From NCBI RefSeq assembly GCF_022879575.1, contig NZ_CP084260.1:310001-374000 (forward strand): a DNA stretch of 64,000 bases, given 5' to 3'. Shown here one piece after another: positions 1 to 9,907 of the stretch. Numbering within the stretch: position 1 is the stretch's first letter; each line of letters starts with the position of its first letter. The position numbers and the translations under genes were made by a program. The notes below the pieces were generated by a model, which worked only from the letters and a program-made list of their open reading frames with translations, made no database searches and was not told the origin of the DNA. Source of the stretch: Caballeronia sp. SL2Y3. GTDB taxonomy: Bacteria > Pseudomonadota > Gammaproteobacteria > Burkholderiales > Burkholderiaceae.

Positions 1-481
<481 letters not shown>

Positions 482-550
482 TCGCATGCTAAGGCGCGTT
501 CATCGCAAGCGCGGCGAGGCGCGGCGTTGCAGCCGCGCCACCTCCCCATG

Positions 551-589
551 AAAGTGGCGGCGTTCCCTCGGGACGCCGCCACTTTTTTT
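551..589 (+). terminator. Rho-independent terminator after gdhA
   Basis: A 13-bp perfect stem (AAAGTGGCGGCGT paired with ACGCCGCCACTTT) with a short loop is followed by a T-run. It lies 70 bases downstream of the gdhA stop codon. Confidence 0.9.
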
Positions 590-742
590 ATCGAATTCAA
601 GTAATATGCGCGCCTACGCGGAGTTGCACTGGGTTGCACTCAACCGTCTCTAAAATAAGACGAACTGCGGTTAACAATCATTCTTTCAGATTGATTACCC
701 TGCTAAACTTGGCCCGGTTTTTCGCCACAGGAGATCGAACAC

Positions 743-1636
743 ATGAAGGTTAAAAAGGCTGCGCTGCTCGTCGCCGCGCTGGGAATTTTCGCCACGGGCG
801 CATACGCCCAGGACGCGGGCACGCTCAAGAAAATCAAGGATACGGGTGTCATCTCGCTGGGGCATCGCGAATCGTCCATTCCGTTCTCGTACTATGACGA
901 CAAGCAGAATGTCGTCGGCTACTCGAACGAATTCGCGCTGAAGGTCGTCGAGGCGGTCAAGCAAAAGCTCAACATGCCGAACCTGAAGGTGAAGCTGACG
1001 CCGGTGACGTCGCAGAACCGCATTCCGCTCGTGCAGAACGGCACCGTCGATATCGAATGCGGTTCGACCACGAACAACGCCGAGCGCCAGCAGCAAGCGG
1101 CTTTCTCGAACACGATTTTCGTGATCGGCACGCGTCTCATGACCAAGAAGGATTCCGGCGTGAAGGACTGGGCCGACCTGAAGGGCAAGACCGTCGTGAC
1201 GACTGCCGGCACCACGTCCGAGCGCCTGCTTCGCAAGATGAATCAGGAAAAGAACATGGGCATGAACATCATCAGCGCGAAGGACCACGGCGAGTCGTTC
1301 CTGACGCTGTCGACCGGCCGCGCGGTCGCGTTCATGATGGACGATGCGCTGCTCGCCGGCGAGCGCGCGAAGTCGAACAACCCGGGCGATTTCGTGATCG
1401 TCGGCGCGCCGCAATCGCATGAAGCGTACGGCTGCATGATGCGCAAGAACGACCCCGAGTTCAAGAAGGTGGTCGACGACGCGATCGCGAAGGTCGAGAC
1501 GTCGGGCGAAGCCGACAAGATCTACAAGAAGTGGTTCGAAAGCCCGATTCCTCCGAAGGGGCTCAACCTGAACTTCCCGGAAAGCGAAGACATGAAGGCT
1601 CTGTTCAAGAGCCCGAATGACAAGGCAATCGACTAA
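743..1636 (+). CDS. gltI: Glutamate/aspartate ABC transporter, periplasmic binding protein
   Basis: 297 residues. A classic Sec signal peptide (Lys-rich start, hydrophobic core, cleavage after AYA near residue 22) precedes an SBP_bac_3 fold that fills the rest. It captures acidic amino acids in the periplasm and delivers them to the GltJK permease. The ATG at 743 follows a CAGGAG ribosome site. It is the first gene of gltI-gltJ-gltK-gltL. The 69-base gap to gltJ holds a hairpin with a T-rich tail that could lower expression of the membrane genes relative to this binding protein. The substrate is assigned from the family and the gdhA/gltJKL context; a glutamine-type ligand cannot be excluded from sequence alone. 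Confidence 0.9.
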   Translation: MKVKKAALLVAALGIFATGAYAQDAGTLKKIKDTGVISLGHRESSIPFSYYDDKQNVVGYSNEFALKVVEAVKQKLNMPNLKVKLTPVTSQNRIPLVQNGTVDIECGSTTNNAERQQQAAFSNTIFVIGTRLMTKKDSGVKDWADLKGKTVVTTAGTTSERLLRKMNQEKNMGMNIISAKDHGESFLTLSTGRAVAFMMDDALLAGERAKSNNPGDFVIVGAPQSHEAYGCMMRKNDPEFKKVVDDAIAKVETSGEADKIYKKWFESPIPPKGLNLNFPESEDMKALFKSPNDKAID

Positions 1637-1658
1637 CCGGTTCGGGTAAAGAACGAAC

Positions 1659-1694
1659 GAGACGGAAGGAGCCTTGCTTCTTCCGTTTCTTTTT
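1659..1694 (+). terminator. Intra-operon hairpin with T tail (partial terminator?)
   Basis: GAGACGGAAG (1659-1668) pairs with CTTCCGTTTC (1680-1689), allowing one G-T pair, and is followed by TTTTT. It sits between gltI and gltJ, and the gltJ ribosome site (GGAGTG) begins directly after it. It could act as a leaky terminator or as a 3' stabiliser for the gltI message. Confidence 0.5.
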
Positions 1695-1705
1695 GGAGTG
1701 AGTCC

Positions 1706-2446
1706 ATGTCTTATCACTGGAACTGGGGCGTTCTGCTGAGTCCGGTTTCCACCGGCGAGCCCACCACGTATCTCGGCTGGCTGATCTCAGGCTTCTGGGT
1801 GACGATTACCGTGTCGCTCGCGGCATGGGTCATCGCGCTCGTGGTCGGCTCGTTGTTCGGCATCTTGCGCACGGTCCCGAATCGCACGCTGGCGGGCATC
1901 GGCACCGTCTATGTCGCGATCTTCCGCAATATTCCGCTGATCGTGCAGTTCTTCATCTGGTATCTCGTGATACCGGAGTTGCTGCCGGCTTCCATCGGCA
2001 ACTGGTTCAAGCAACTGCCGCCTTCCGCGCAGTTCTTTTCGTCGTCGATCATCTGTCTCGGGCTCTTCACCGGCGCGCGCGTGTGCGAACAGGTGCGCTC
2101 GGGCATCAACGCGTTGCCGCGCGGACAGCGCAACGCCGGCCTCGCGATGGGCTTCACGCAATGGCAGACGTATCGCTACGTGCTGATGCCGGTGGCGTAT
2201 CGCATCATCGTGCCGCCGCTCACGTCGGAATTTCTGAACGTGTTCAAGAATTCGGCGGTGGCCTCGACCATCGGTCTGCTCGATCTGTCGGCCCAGGCGC
2301 GTCAGCTCGTGGACTACACGGCGCAGACCTATGAATCGTTCATCGCGGTGACGCTCGCGTATATGCTCATCAACCTCATCGTGATGCTGCTCATGCGCTG
2401 GATCGAAGCGAAAACGCGGCTGCCTGGCTACATCGGAGGCAAGTAA
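1706..2446 (+). CDS. gltJ: Glutamate/aspartate ABC transporter permease GltJ
   Basis: 246 residues of an inner-membrane HisM/GlnP-type permease. Several hydrophobic helices are visible (for example around residues 28-50, 65-90 and 210-235). The cytoplasmic EAA-type coupling loop, containing [14 protein letters not shown], lies near residues 132-146 and docks the GltL ATPase. The start follows TTTTTGGAGTGAGTCC. The gene ends in TAATG, where its stop overlaps the start of gltK by one base, so translation is probably coupled. It forms the transmembrane channel together with GltK. Confidence 0.93.
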   Translation: MSYHWNWGVLLSPVSTGEPTTYLGWLISGFWVTITVSLAAWVIALVVGSLFGILRTVPNRTLAGIGTVYVAIFRNIPLIVQFFIWYLVIPELLPASIGNWFKQLPPSAQFFSSSIICLGLFTGARVCEQVRSGINALPRGQRNAGLAMGFTQWQTYRYVLMPVAYRIIVPPLTSEFLNVFKNSAVASTIGLLDLSAQARQLVDYTAQTYESFIAVTLAYMLINLIVMLLMRWIEAKTRLPGYIGGK

Positions 2447-3123
2447 TGCATCAGTTCAACTGGAGTGGCGTCATCGGCTCGCTGCCTACGCTGTGGACGG
2501 GCGCCATCATCACGCTGCAGATCACGCTGCTCGCCATCGTGATCGGCATCGTGTGGGGGACGGTCATCGCGCTGTTCCGGCTCTCGGGCATCAAGCCGCT
2601 GCAATGGTTCGCGGGCGCCTACGTCACGCTGTTCCGCTCCATCCCGCTCGTGATGGTGCTGCTGTGGTTCTTCCTGATCGTGCCGCAGGTGCTGCAGAAC
2701 GTGCTCGGGCTGTCGGCGGATATCGACATTCGCCTTGCATCGGCGATGGTCGCGTTCTCGCTGTTCGAAGCCGCGTACTATTCGGAAATCATCCGCGCCG
2801 GCATTCAGGCGGTGCCGCGCGGGCAGGTCAACGCGGCGTTCGCGCTCGGCATGACCTACGGCCAGGCGATGAAGCTCGTCGTGCTGCCGCAGGCCTTCCG
2901 CGCGATGGTGCCGCTTCTGCTCACGCAGGCGATCGTGCTCTTTCAGGACACGTCGCTCGTCTATGTGATCAGTCTCGCGGACTTCTTCCGCACCGCGACG
3001 AACATCGGCGACCGCGACGGCACGACCGTCGAAATGGTGCTGTTCGCCGGGGCATGTTATTTCGCGGTGTGCGTGGTGGCGTCGGCGCTCGTCAAAAGTC
3101 TTCAGAAAAAGGTCGCAAGATGA
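2446..3123 (+). CDS. gltK: Glutamate/aspartate ABC transporter permease GltK
   Basis: 225 residues and the partner of GltJ in the membrane channel. The hydrophobic pattern is that of a five-helix HisM-family permease. The coupling loop [14 protein letters not shown] lies near residues 113-126. Its ATG overlaps the gltJ stop by one base, and its own TGA overlaps the start of gltL (ATGA), so the three genes are translationally coupled. Confidence 0.93.
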   Translation: MHQFNWSGVIGSLPTLWTGAIITLQITLLAIVIGIVWGTVIALFRLSGIKPLQWFAGAYVTLFRSIPLVMVLLWFFLIVPQVLQNVLGLSADIDIRLASAMVAFSLFEAAYYSEIIRAGIQAVPRGQVNAAFALGMTYGQAMKLVVLPQAFRAMVPLLLTQAIVLFQDTSLVYVISLADFFRTATNIGDRDGTTVEMVLFAGACYFAVCVVASALVKSLQKKVAR

Positions 3124-3845
3124 TCTCTATCAAGAATGTTTCGAAGTGGTACGGGCAGTTCCAGGTGCTCACCGACTGCACGACCGAAGTGAAGAAGGGC
3201 GAAGTCGTCGTGGTGTGCGGCCCGTCGGGGTCGGGCAAGTCGACGCTCATCAAGACCGTCAACGGCCTGGAGCCGTTCCAGAAGGGCGAGATCAGCATCA
3301 ACGGCCAGTCGCTCACGGACAAGAAGACGAATCTGTCGAAGCTGCGCTCGAAGGTCGGCATGGTGTTCCAGCACTTCGAGCTGTTTCCGCATCTGTCGAT
3401 CGTGCAGAACCTGACGCTCGCGCAGATTAAGGTGCTCGGCCGCTCGAACGACGAAGCGACGCAGAAGGGCCTGAAGCTGCTGGATCGCGTCGGCTTGCGC
3501 GCGCACGCGGACAAGTATCCCGGCCAGTTGTCGGGCGGTCAGCAGCAGCGCGTGGCGATTGCGCGCGCGCTTTCGATGGACCCGATCGCGATGCTCTTCG
3601 ACGAGCCGACTTCCGCGCTCGATCCGGAGATGATCAACGAAGTGCTCGACGTGATGGTGGAGCTCGCGCAGGAAGGCATGACCATGATGTGCGTGACGCA
3701 CGAAATGGGCTTTGCGAAGAAGGTCGCGCATCGCGTGATCTTCATGGACCGTGGCTTGATCGTGGAGGACGACCAGAAGGACGCGTTCTTCGCGAACCCG
3801 AAGTCGGACCGCGCGAAGGACTTCCTCGCGAAGATCCTGCACTGA
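3120..3845 (+). CDS. gltL: Glutamate/aspartate ABC transporter ATP-binding protein GltL
   Basis: 241 residues. It powers import through GltJK by ATP hydrolysis at the cytoplasmic face. Walker A is GPSGSGKST at residues 34-42, the ABC signature LSGGQQQ lies near 137-143, and Walker B with the catalytic Glu ([11 protein letters not shown]) near 157-167. The H-loop sits in VTHEMGF. The ATG at 3120 overlaps the gltK stop; a longer in-frame reading from the gltK region is an overlap artefact. Length and motif order match the polar amino-acid ATPase family. A strong terminator follows. Confidence 0.95.
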   Translation: MISIKNVSKWYGQFQVLTDCTTEVKKGEVVVVCGPSGSGKSTLIKTVNGLEPFQKGEISINGQSLTDKKTNLSKLRSKVGMVFQHFELFPHLSIVQNLTLAQIKVLGRSNDEATQKGLKLLDRVGLRAHADKYPGQLSGGQQQRVAIARALSMDPIAMLFDEPTSALDPEMINEVLDVMVELAQEGMTMMCVTHEMGFAKKVAHRVIFMDRGLIVEDDQKDAFFANPKSDRAKDFLAKILH

Positions 3846-3865
3846 GCTTTCGCAACGCTCCAAAG

Positions 3866-3903
3866 AAACGCGGCGCTTCTGAGAAGAAGCGCCGCGTTTT
3901 TTT
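3866..3903 (+). terminator. Rho-independent terminator after gltL
   Basis: A 15-bp perfect stem (AAACGCGGCGCTTCT with AGAAGCGCCGCGTTT), a GAGA loop and a run of seven T. It ends at the stop of the convergent amidotransferase gene and may serve both strands. Confidence 0.92.
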
Positions 3904-4804
3904 ATTCGATGCCCAGTTCCGATTCGACTGCCGCCGTCGTGCGGATCTCGTCGATTTTCAGCGCGGAGCCGACGCACGCCTTCGCAAGCGGTTCGGCCGC
4001 CTTCTTCGCGACTGCCTCGGGCACCGGAATGTTCAGCGTCCGCGCGAGCGCGCCTTGCTGGAACATCGCGAGATCGCCGGGACAGAAGCGCGTCCAGACT
4101 TCGTTGTCGGTGAGCGGGGAGGTCGCGATGACGGCGACGCGGTCTTCCGGCGTCGTGTACTTCGCGAAGTCGATCGACATGTCCGCGTCGATCAGATGCG
4201 CGGTCGAAAACGGCCAGCTGCGCACGAGATAGTAGAGATGCGTGGAGCAGTGCGAAAAGAGCGCCTGCCCGTTCGACATCAGAAAGTTGAACACGCCGTA
4301 CTGCGTGATCTCGCGCGTGAGCGTGGCGAGCGCCTCGAAGAGTTCGTCGAGCGGCGGCTGCGAGCACGGAAAGGCGCTGCGCAAGCCTTGCAGCAGCGCG
4401 CAAAACGCGAGTTCGCTGTCCGTGGTGCCGACCGGCTGATAGACGCCGGTGAGTTGCGGCGCGTGGCCGTTCAGATCGCCGTTATGCGCGAAAATCCAGT
4501 GCCGGCCCCACAACTCGCGCATGAACGGGTGGCAGTTCTCCAGAAGGATATGCCCCTGCGTCGCCTTGCGAATATGCGCGATGGTGTTCTTCGACTTGAT
4601 CGGATACCGCTTGACCATCTCGGCGAGCGGCGAGCTCGCCGACGACTGATGATCGATGAAGAGCCGGCACGCCTTGTCCTCGAAGAACGCGATGCCCCAG
4701 CCATCCGCGTGATGATCCGTCATTCCGCCGCGCGCCGCGAAGCCGGTGAACGAGAACGTCACGTCGGTCGGTTCGGCGCAATTCATTCCGAGAAGTTGGC
4801 ACAT
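3902..4804 (-). CDS. Class II glutamine amidotransferase (YafJ family)
   Basis: 300 residues beginning MCQLLG. After removal of the initiator Met, Cys2 is the N-terminal nucleophile that defines Ntn-type glutamine amidotransferases. The family pattern continues with [12 protein letters not shown] near residues 27-38 and FAHNGDLNG in the middle, the glutamine-site loop. Class II domains release ammonia from glutamine, but this stand-alone YafJ type has no synthase domain, and its acceptor is not evident. It is convergent with gltL and divergent from pyrC. Confidence 0.88.
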   Translation of the reverse strand: MCQLLGMNCAEPTDVTFSFTGFAARGGMTDHHADGWGIAFFEDKACRLFIDHQSSASSPLAEMVKRYPIKSKNTIAHIRKATQGHILLENCHPFMRELWGRHWIFAHNGDLNGHAPQLTGVYQPVGTTDSELAFCALLQGLRSAFPCSQPPLDELFEALATLTREITQYGVFNFLMSNGQALFSHCSTHLYYLVRSWPFSTAHLIDADMSIDFAKYTTPEDRVAVIATSPLTDNEVWTRFCPGDLAMFQQGALARTLNIPVPEAVAKKAAEPLAKACVGSALKIDEIRTTAAVESELGIE

Positions 4805-5021
4805 GTTGCTCGATGCGGCGGGCCGAAGCCCTGAAGTCGGGTTGTTACAATACGTCCGACAAGCATATCACTGGGGCATTCCCGAAAAAATCGAACGCCG
4901 TCGCCGGCTGGCGGCCCGTTGCGGAATTTCCACGGCGATTTTTTCCTGCCGTGCGCTTCTCGGCTGCGCAGTTCTTTGCTTGCGGTTTGCTTTCTCTCAA
5001 CGTTCTCGCCGTCACCACGCC

Positions 5022-6104
5022 ATGTCCGCTACTTCCGCATCGCCCGATTCGCCCTCTACGCTCAACCTGGCGCGCCCCGACGACTGGCACTTGCACGTGC
5101 GCGATGGCGCGACGCTCGCCGCCGTGCTCCCGCATACGGCGCGCCAGTTCGGCCGCGCGATCATCATGCCGAACCTGAAGCCGCCGGTGACGACCACCGA
5201 AATGGCCGGGGCGTACCGCGAGCGGATTCTGGCGGCATCGCCCAAAGAGGGCGCGGGCGCGCGCTTCGAGCCGCTGATGACGCTCTATCTCACCGACAAC
5301 ACGCCGCCCGACGAAATCCGCCGGGCGAAAGACAGCGGCTTCGTGCACGGCGTGAAGCTGTACCCGGCCGGCGCGACGACGAATTCCGACGCGGGCGTGA
5401 CGGATCTGCTCGGCAAGTGCGCGAAAACGCTCGAAGCGATGCAGGAAGTGGGCATGCCGCTGCTGACGCACGGCGAGGTGACGGATAGCGACATCGACGT
5501 GTTCGACCGCGAGAAAGTGTTCATCGACCGCGTGATGACGCCGCTGCGCCGCGATTTCCCCGCGCTCAAGATCGTCTTCGAGCACATTACGACGAAAGAC
5601 GCCGCCGACTACGTGCGCGACGCGCAAGGCACGATCGGCGCGACGATCACCGCGCATCACCTGCTGTACAACCGGAACGCGATGCTCGTCGGCGGCATTC
5701 GCCCGCACTATTTCTGCTTGCCGGTGATCAAGCGCGAGACGCATCGCGTGGCGCTGGTCGAGGCGGCAACGTCCGGTAATCCGCGCTTTTTCCTCGGCAC
5801 GGACAGCGCGCCGCATCCGAAGGGCCTGAAGGAGCACGCGTGCGGCTGCGCGGGCTGCTACACGGCGCTGCACGCGCTGGAACTCTATGCCGAAGCCTTC
5901 GACAAGGCCGGCGCGCTCGACAAGCTCGAAGGCTTCGCGAGTTTCCACGGCGCCGATTTCTACGGCCTGCCGCGCAGCGCGGAGACGGTGACGCTCGAAC
6001 GCGCGTCGTGGACGCTGCCCGCCGAATTCGCCGCGGGCGATACGCAGATCGTCCCGCTGCGCGGCGGCGAGTCGATCGGCTGGCGGTTCGTCGAATCGGT
6101 CTGA
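5022..6104 (+). CDS. pyrC: Dihydroorotase, PyrC (class II type)
   Basis: 360 residues. It closes N-carbamoyl-aspartate to dihydroorotate in de novo pyrimidine synthesis. The zinc motif HLH (His23, His25) sits in [10 protein letters not shown], the lysine expected to be carbamylated in HGVKLYPAG near 117, and the catalytic Asp in [12 protein letters not shown] near residue 260. The frame stays open upstream to 4746, but conservation begins at the ATG at 5022, so that start is used. A TACAAT hexamer at 4846-4851 is a plausible -10 box. The DUF3025 gene follows within 12 bases. Confidence 0.95.
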   Translation: MSATSASPDSPSTLNLARPDDWHLHVRDGATLAAVLPHTARQFGRAIIMPNLKPPVTTTEMAGAYRERILAASPKEGAGARFEPLMTLYLTDNTPPDEIRRAKDSGFVHGVKLYPAGATTNSDAGVTDLLGKCAKTLEAMQEVGMPLLTHGEVTDSDIDVFDREKVFIDRVMTPLRRDFPALKIVFEHITTKDAADYVRDAQGTIGATITAHHLLYNRNAMLVGGIRPHYFCLPVIKRETHRVALVEAATSGNPRFFLGTDSAPHPKGLKEHACGCAGCYTALHALELYAEAFDKAGALDKLEGFASFHGADFYGLPRSAETVTLERASWTLPAEFAAGDTQIVPLRGGESIGWRFVESV

Positions 6105-6115
6105 CGGTAGCAGCA

Positions 6116-6955
6116 GTGTCCGCGCGTTTCGACGAGATCGACTGGACGCGTCCGTGGCTCGCGCCGCTCGCGTCGCGCGGCAAACGGTGGCAGGCGGCGG
6201 CTCTCGATGGTTCCGCGCGCTATCTCGAAGCACTGAATGACGACGCCGCGCAAGCCGCGCTCGTCACCGGGCGCGGCCGGCCGCTCGCGTTCGTCGCGCA
6301 GGAATCGCTGCCGGAGGGCGCGTCGTACGAGGCGCATATCGCCACGACCGGCTGCGTGCCGACGCGCCACAATCTGCACGATTTCTTCAACGGCCTGATG
6401 TGGTTCGCGTATCCGCGCATCAAGGCGGCGCTCAACGCGTCTCAGGCCGAGCAGATCGACGCGCTCGGCATCGGCCCGACGCGCGGCGGCGTGCGCGATG
6501 CGCTTACGCTCTTCGACGAAAATGCGGTGCTGTTCGCGTGCGCCGACCCATCGCTCGCCGATGCGCTGCGCCGCTTCGACTGGCGCGCGTTGTTCGTCGC
6601 GGACCGCGCGTCGTGGGGCAGCCGGTGCGAGGCGCGCATTTTCGGCCACGCGTTGCTCGAAAAGCTCGTCGCGCCATACAAGGCGTGCACGGGGCACGCG
6701 TGGATCGTGGACGTGCCGCCCGCCTATTTCTCATCGGACGATGCAGTCCGCCGCTCCATGCTCGACGATCTCGTTTCGCGCAGCCTGATGGCCGAGCCGC
6801 CCGCGAGCCGCGCGTTCGCGCCGCTGCCGGTGCTGGGCGTGCCCGGCTGGTGCGACGCGAACGCGGACGCCGCGTTCTATGACGACACGGCTGTCTTCCG
6901 TCCCGGCCGGCGCAGCGCGGCAGGCGCAGCGAAGCGCGCGAAAGCCGCATGTTAG
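6116..6955 (+). CDS. DUF3025 domain protein
   Basis: 279 residues from a GTG start that lies just after the pyrC stop; the frame is open further upstream but only inside pyrC. DUF3025 spans nearly the whole protein, with recognisable stretches TGCVPTRHNLHDFFN (around residue 80) and RGGVRDALTLFDENAVLFA (around 125). The function of this family is unknown. No signal peptide or membrane helix is seen, so it is probably cytoplasmic. It probably forms an operon with pyrC and ends only a few bases before the RNase P RNA. Confidence 0.85.
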   Translation: MSARFDEIDWTRPWLAPLASRGKRWQAAALDGSARYLEALNDDAAQAALVTGRGRPLAFVAQESLPEGASYEAHIATTGCVPTRHNLHDFFNGLMWFAYPRIKAALNASQAEQIDALGIGPTRGGVRDALTLFDENAVLFACADPSLADALRRFDWRALFVADRASWGSRCEARIFGHALLEKLVAPYKACTGHAWIVDVPPAYFSSDDAVRRSMLDDLVSRSLMAEPPASRAFAPLPVLGVPGWCDANADAAFYDDTAVFRPGRRSAAGAAKRAKAAC

Positions 6956-6967
6956 AATCGACGCCGC

Positions 6968-7378
<411 letters not shown>

Positions 7379-7394
7379 TCGTCATTCAAAAGAG

Positions 7395-7429
7395 AGAGCC
7401 GGCGTCTTTTCTGACGCCGGCTCTTTTTT
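7395..7429 (+). terminator. Rho-independent terminator after rnpB
   Basis: GAGCCGGCGTC pairs with GACGCCGGCTC (11 bp) and is followed by six T, 18 bases after the estimated rnpB end. Confidence 0.92.
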
Positions 7430-7441
7430 CTGCGACGCGCT

Positions 7442-7864
7442 TTAGCGTTCGACGATATCGAACGAATGCGTGAGTTCCGCCGTCTTGGCGAGCATGATCG
7501 ACGCTGAACAATACTTGTCGTGCGACAGATTGATGGCGCGTTCCACCGTCGCAGGATTCAGATTCTTGCCCGTGACCGTGAAGTGAAAGTGGATCTTGGT
7601 GAACACCTTCGGGTCTTCGCTTGCGCGCTCGGCCTTGAGCGTCACCGAGCAGCCTTCGATTTCCTGGCGGCTCTTCTTCAGGATCATCACGACGTCGTAC
7701 GCGGTGCAGCCGCCCGTGCCGAGCAGAACCATTTCCATCGGGCGCGGCGCGAGATTGCGGCCGCCGCCTTCCGGCGCGCCGTCCATGTTGACGAGATGCC
7801 CGCTACCGGTTTCGGCGGCGAACGCCATGCCGTCCTGTCCCATCCAGCTCACTTTGCATTCCAT
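7442..7864 (-). CDS. OsmC family protein (peroxiredoxin-like fold)
   Basis: 140 residues. OsmC/Ohr-type proteins reduce organic or inorganic peroxides using two cysteines. Here Cys53 in GTGGCTAYDV and Cys119 in DKYCSAS match that pair. The ATG at 7864 is preferred because a GGAG site sits seven bases before it; a 14-residue longer start at 7906 has no ribosome site. It resembles the YhfA subgroup, whose physiological substrate is not settled. It is convergent with rnpB. Confidence 0.88.
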   Translation of the reverse strand: MECKVSWMGQDGMAFAAETGSGHLVNMDGAPEGGGRNLAPRPMEMVLLGTGGCTAYDVVMILKKSRQEIEGCSVTLKAERASEDPKVFTKIHFHFTVTGKNLNPATVERAINLSHDKYCSASIMLAKTAELTHSFDIVER

Positions 7865-8102
7865 GCTGAGGCTCCGCCCGCTTGACGCGTTGTAGACAGC
7901 TTTCATTGTAGCGGTTCATCGAACGGTCATCGCGGACCGGGTTCGCGCATTTTCCGATTGACGCGGCCGGGAAGCCGGAATCCGCATAACCGCGCGCGCC
8001 ACGCTGACGCTCGGAAATCCAGCCGCCGCGAGACCGAAACGCCGTGGCCACAGGGCAAGCCGAATCCACATTATGAAATGCACTCCCATGATGCGAATCT
8101 TC

Positions 8103-8131
8103 TTGCTTTGCAGCATGACCGTGCCTATACT
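8103..8131 (+). promoter_or_regulatory. Sigma-70 promoter for the intergenic small RNA
   Basis: -35 TTGCTT at 8103-8108, 17-bp spacer, -10 TATACT at 8126-8131. Transcription would start near 8138, about 80 nt before a strong terminator. Confidence 0.65.
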
Positions 8132-8137
8132 CAGGCC

Positions 8138-8222
8138 ATTGGTTGTTGCAGTACCTACAGCGTCTCCTCCACCTCCTCCTAGGTGGATTGAGCCCGAGCC
8201 TCAAATGCTCGGGCTTTTTTTC
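8138..8222 (+). ncRNA. Candidate small RNA with anti-Shine-Dalgarno CCUCCU loop
   Basis: A predicted transcript of about 85 nt lies between the promoter at 8103-8131 and the terminator at 8190-8222. A first hairpin has a 6-bp stem, CCACCT (8169-8174) with AGGTGG (8181-8186), displaying the hexaloop CCTCCT (8175-8180). Another CTCCTCC copy lies just 5' of it (8164-8170). The second hairpin is the terminator. Two stem-loops with a CCUCC motif in the first loop recall the CcsR RNAs of Rhodobacter, and comparable CCUCC-rich RNAs are, to my memory, reported in Burkholderia. A 34-codon frame (8078-8182, starting MHSHDAN and ending in repeated Ser codons) overlaps it, so the RNA could also be a 3' end product of a small mRNA. 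Confidence 0.6.
8190..8222 (+). terminator. Rho-independent terminator of the small RNA
   Basis: AGCCCGAGC (8191-8199) pairs with GCTCGGGCT (8207-8215) and is followed by a run of seven T. Confidence 0.9.
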
Positions 8223-8273
8223 TTTCGAAGAGCCGCGCGCCGGCTGCAGTTGGCCGCCGAGTGCCGCAACCCT

Positions 8274-8303
8274 TTGACGCGACGAGCGTTTTCCCGCTAT
8301 ACT
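8274..8303 (+). promoter_or_regulatory. Sigma-70 promoter of rplM-rpsI
   Basis: -35 TTGACG at 8274-8279, 18-bp spacer, -10 TATACT at 8298-8303. It implies a leader of about 130 nt before rplM, in which I see no clear regulatory fold. Confidence 0.7.
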
Positions 8304-8441
8304 TCAAAGTTCTCTTCGTCACACGCCCGCGGAGAGAAGTCAGGGAGAGCCTGCACGCGCAAGGAAAGTCATTTAGCGCACTCATATAAGCAGGACCGAA
8401 CAAGGTAAAGAGCAAAGGGCAGATTAATTTTTGGATCGATC

Positions 8442-8870
8442 ATGAAGACGTTTTCCGCAAAAGCCGAAGAGGTGACGCGCGAATGGTACGTGATTGACGC
8501 GACGGATAAGGTTCTCGGCCGTGTCGCCAGCGAAGTGGCACGCCGTCTTCGCGGCAAGCATAAGCCTGAATTCACTCCGCACGTCGACACCGGTGATTAC
8601 ATCATCGTCGTCAATGCCGGCAAGCTGAAGGTCACCGGCAACAAGACCACGGACAAGAAGTACTACCGTCACTCGGGCTACCCGGGCGGCATCTATGAAA
8701 CGACGTTCGGCAAGATGCAAGAGCGTTTCCCGGGCCGCGCGCTCGAGAAGGCTGTGAAGGGCATGCTGCCGAAGGGCCCGCTCGGCTACGCGATGATCAA
8801 GAAGCTGAAGGTCTACGCTGAAGCCACGCATCCGCACACGGCTCAACAGCCCAAGTCGCTCGAGATCTAA
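8442..8870 (+). CDS. rplM: 50S ribosomal protein L13
   Basis: 142 residues, the usual bacterial L13 length. It is an early-assembly protein of the large subunit that binds 23S rRNA. Family blocks include [16 protein letters not shown] near the start, [15 protein letters not shown] around residues 47-61 and [13 protein letters not shown] around 74-86. It is first in a two-gene operon with rpsI, the standard bacterial arrangement, with a 10-base gap. A good sigma-70 promoter lies about 140 bases upstream. Confidence 0.98.
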   Translation: MKTFSAKAEEVTREWYVIDATDKVLGRVASEVARRLRGKHKPEFTPHVDTGDYIIVVNAGKLKVTGNKTTDKKYYRHSGYPGGIYETTFGKMQERFPGRALEKAVKGMLPKGPLGYAMIKKLKVYAEATHPHTAQQPKSLEI

Positions 8871-8880
8871 GGGAGCCCAC

Positions 8881-9273
8881 ATGATCGGTAACTGGAACTA
8901 CGGTACGGGCCGCCGCAAGAGCGCCGTCGCTCGTGTCTTCATCAAGTCGGGCAAGGGCGAGATCATCGTCAACGGCAAACCCATCGCCGACTATTTCTCG
9001 CGCGAAACGTCGCTGATGATCGTGCGTCAACCGCTGGAACTCACGAACCACGCCACCACGTTCGACATCAAGGTCAACGTGAACGGCGGCGGCGAAACGG
9101 GTCAGGCAGGCGCGGTCCGCCACGGCATCACCCGTGCGCTGATGGACTACGACGCAACGCTCAAGTCGCAACTGTCGAACGCCGGCTTCGTCACGCGTGA
9201 CGCGCGTGAAGTGGAACGTAAGAAGGTCGGTTTCCACAAGGCACGCCGCAGGAAGCAATTCTCGAAGCGTTAA
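8881..9273 (+). CDS. rpsI: 30S ribosomal protein S9
   Basis: 130 residues. S9 sits in the 30S head, and its C-terminal tail reaches the P site. The opening [14 protein letters not shown] and the basic tail ending [11 protein letters not shown] are both present and complete. It is preceded by AAGGGAGCCCAC and follows rplM closely. A terminator lies about 40 bases downstream. Confidence 0.98.
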   Translation: MIGNWNYGTGRRKSAVARVFIKSGKGEIIVNGKPIADYFSRETSLMIVRQPLELTNHATTFDIKVNVNGGGETGQAGAVRHGITRALMDYDATLKSQLSNAGFVTRDAREVERKKVGFHKARRRKQFSKR

Positions 9274-9314
9274 TCGCTTCGGGTTTCGCTGGTTCTGCCG
9301 GCGAAGCTGCTGCG

Positions 9315-9350
9315 AAAGCCGCCCGCACTGCAAGGTGCCGGCGGCTTTTT
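9315..9350 (+). terminator. Rho-independent terminator after rpsI
   Basis: AAAGCCGCC pairs with GGCGGCTTT and runs into a short T tract; the loop is about 16 bases and partly self-complementary. Confidence 0.8.
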
Positions 9351-9471
9351 CTATGGGCGCGATTTGCCCGAATCAGTCGAATTTGCATATAGCCTCTTGA
9401 TTTCATGGGCTTTCGGCACGATTTTGAGATCAGCCCTACAATAGCGGCTAGAAGCTAAATTGGAGAGTTCA

Positions 9472-9837
9472 ATGAGCGCAGTCAGCGACACCCCCACGAC
9501 CGAAATGCCGATGCCCTTCGTCTTCACCGACGCTGCGGCCGACAAGGTCAAGCAATTGATCGACGAAGAAGGCAATCCGGATCTGAAGCTGCGCGTGTTC
9601 GTGCAAGGCGGCGGATGCTCGGGCTTCCAGTACGGTTTCACGTTCGACGAAGAAATCAACGAAGACGACACCGTGATGGACAAGAGCGGCGTGCAGCTGC
9701 TCGTCGATTCGATGAGCTATCAGTACCTCGTCGGCGCGGAAATCGACTATAAGGACGATCTCAACGGCGCGCAGTTCGTGATCAAGAATCCGAACGCGAC
9801 GACGACTTGCGGTTGCGGTTCGTCGTTCTCGGTCTGA
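9472..9837 (+). CDS. erpA: Iron-sulfur cluster insertion protein ErpA
   Basis: 121 residues of an A-type carrier that hands Fe-S clusters to apo-proteins such as those of isoprenoid synthesis and respiration. The three cluster cysteines are in place: Cys49 in [10 protein letters not shown], then Cys113 and Cys115 in TTCGCGSSF. The ATG at 9472 follows TTGGAGAGTTCA; a start four codons upstream has no comparable site. It stands alone between terminators. Confidence 0.95.
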   Translation: MSAVSDTPTTEMPMPFVFTDAAADKVKQLIDEEGNPDLKLRVFVQGGGCSGFQYGFTFDEEINEDDTVMDKSGVQLLVDSMSYQYLVGAEIDYKDDLNGAQFVIKNPNATTTCGCGSSFSV

Positions 9838-9861
9838 GCGCGGATCGAGCGGTTGTGGAAG

Positions 9862-9886
9862 AACGGAGCCTTCGGGCTCCGTTTTT
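9862..9886 (+). terminator. Rho-independent terminator after erpA
   Basis: AACGGAGCC, a TTCG tetraloop and GGCTCCGTT, followed by T residues. It lies between convergent erpA and anmK. Confidence 0.88.
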
Positions 9887-9907
9887 CGTTTCCGCTCGCG
9901 AAAGGAG

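Noticed and set aside
8073..8408. Plus-strand 111-codon frame through the small-RNA terminator
   Set aside because: It reads through a strong terminator and into the rplM leader; composition changes to Arg/Ser-rich after the hairpin.
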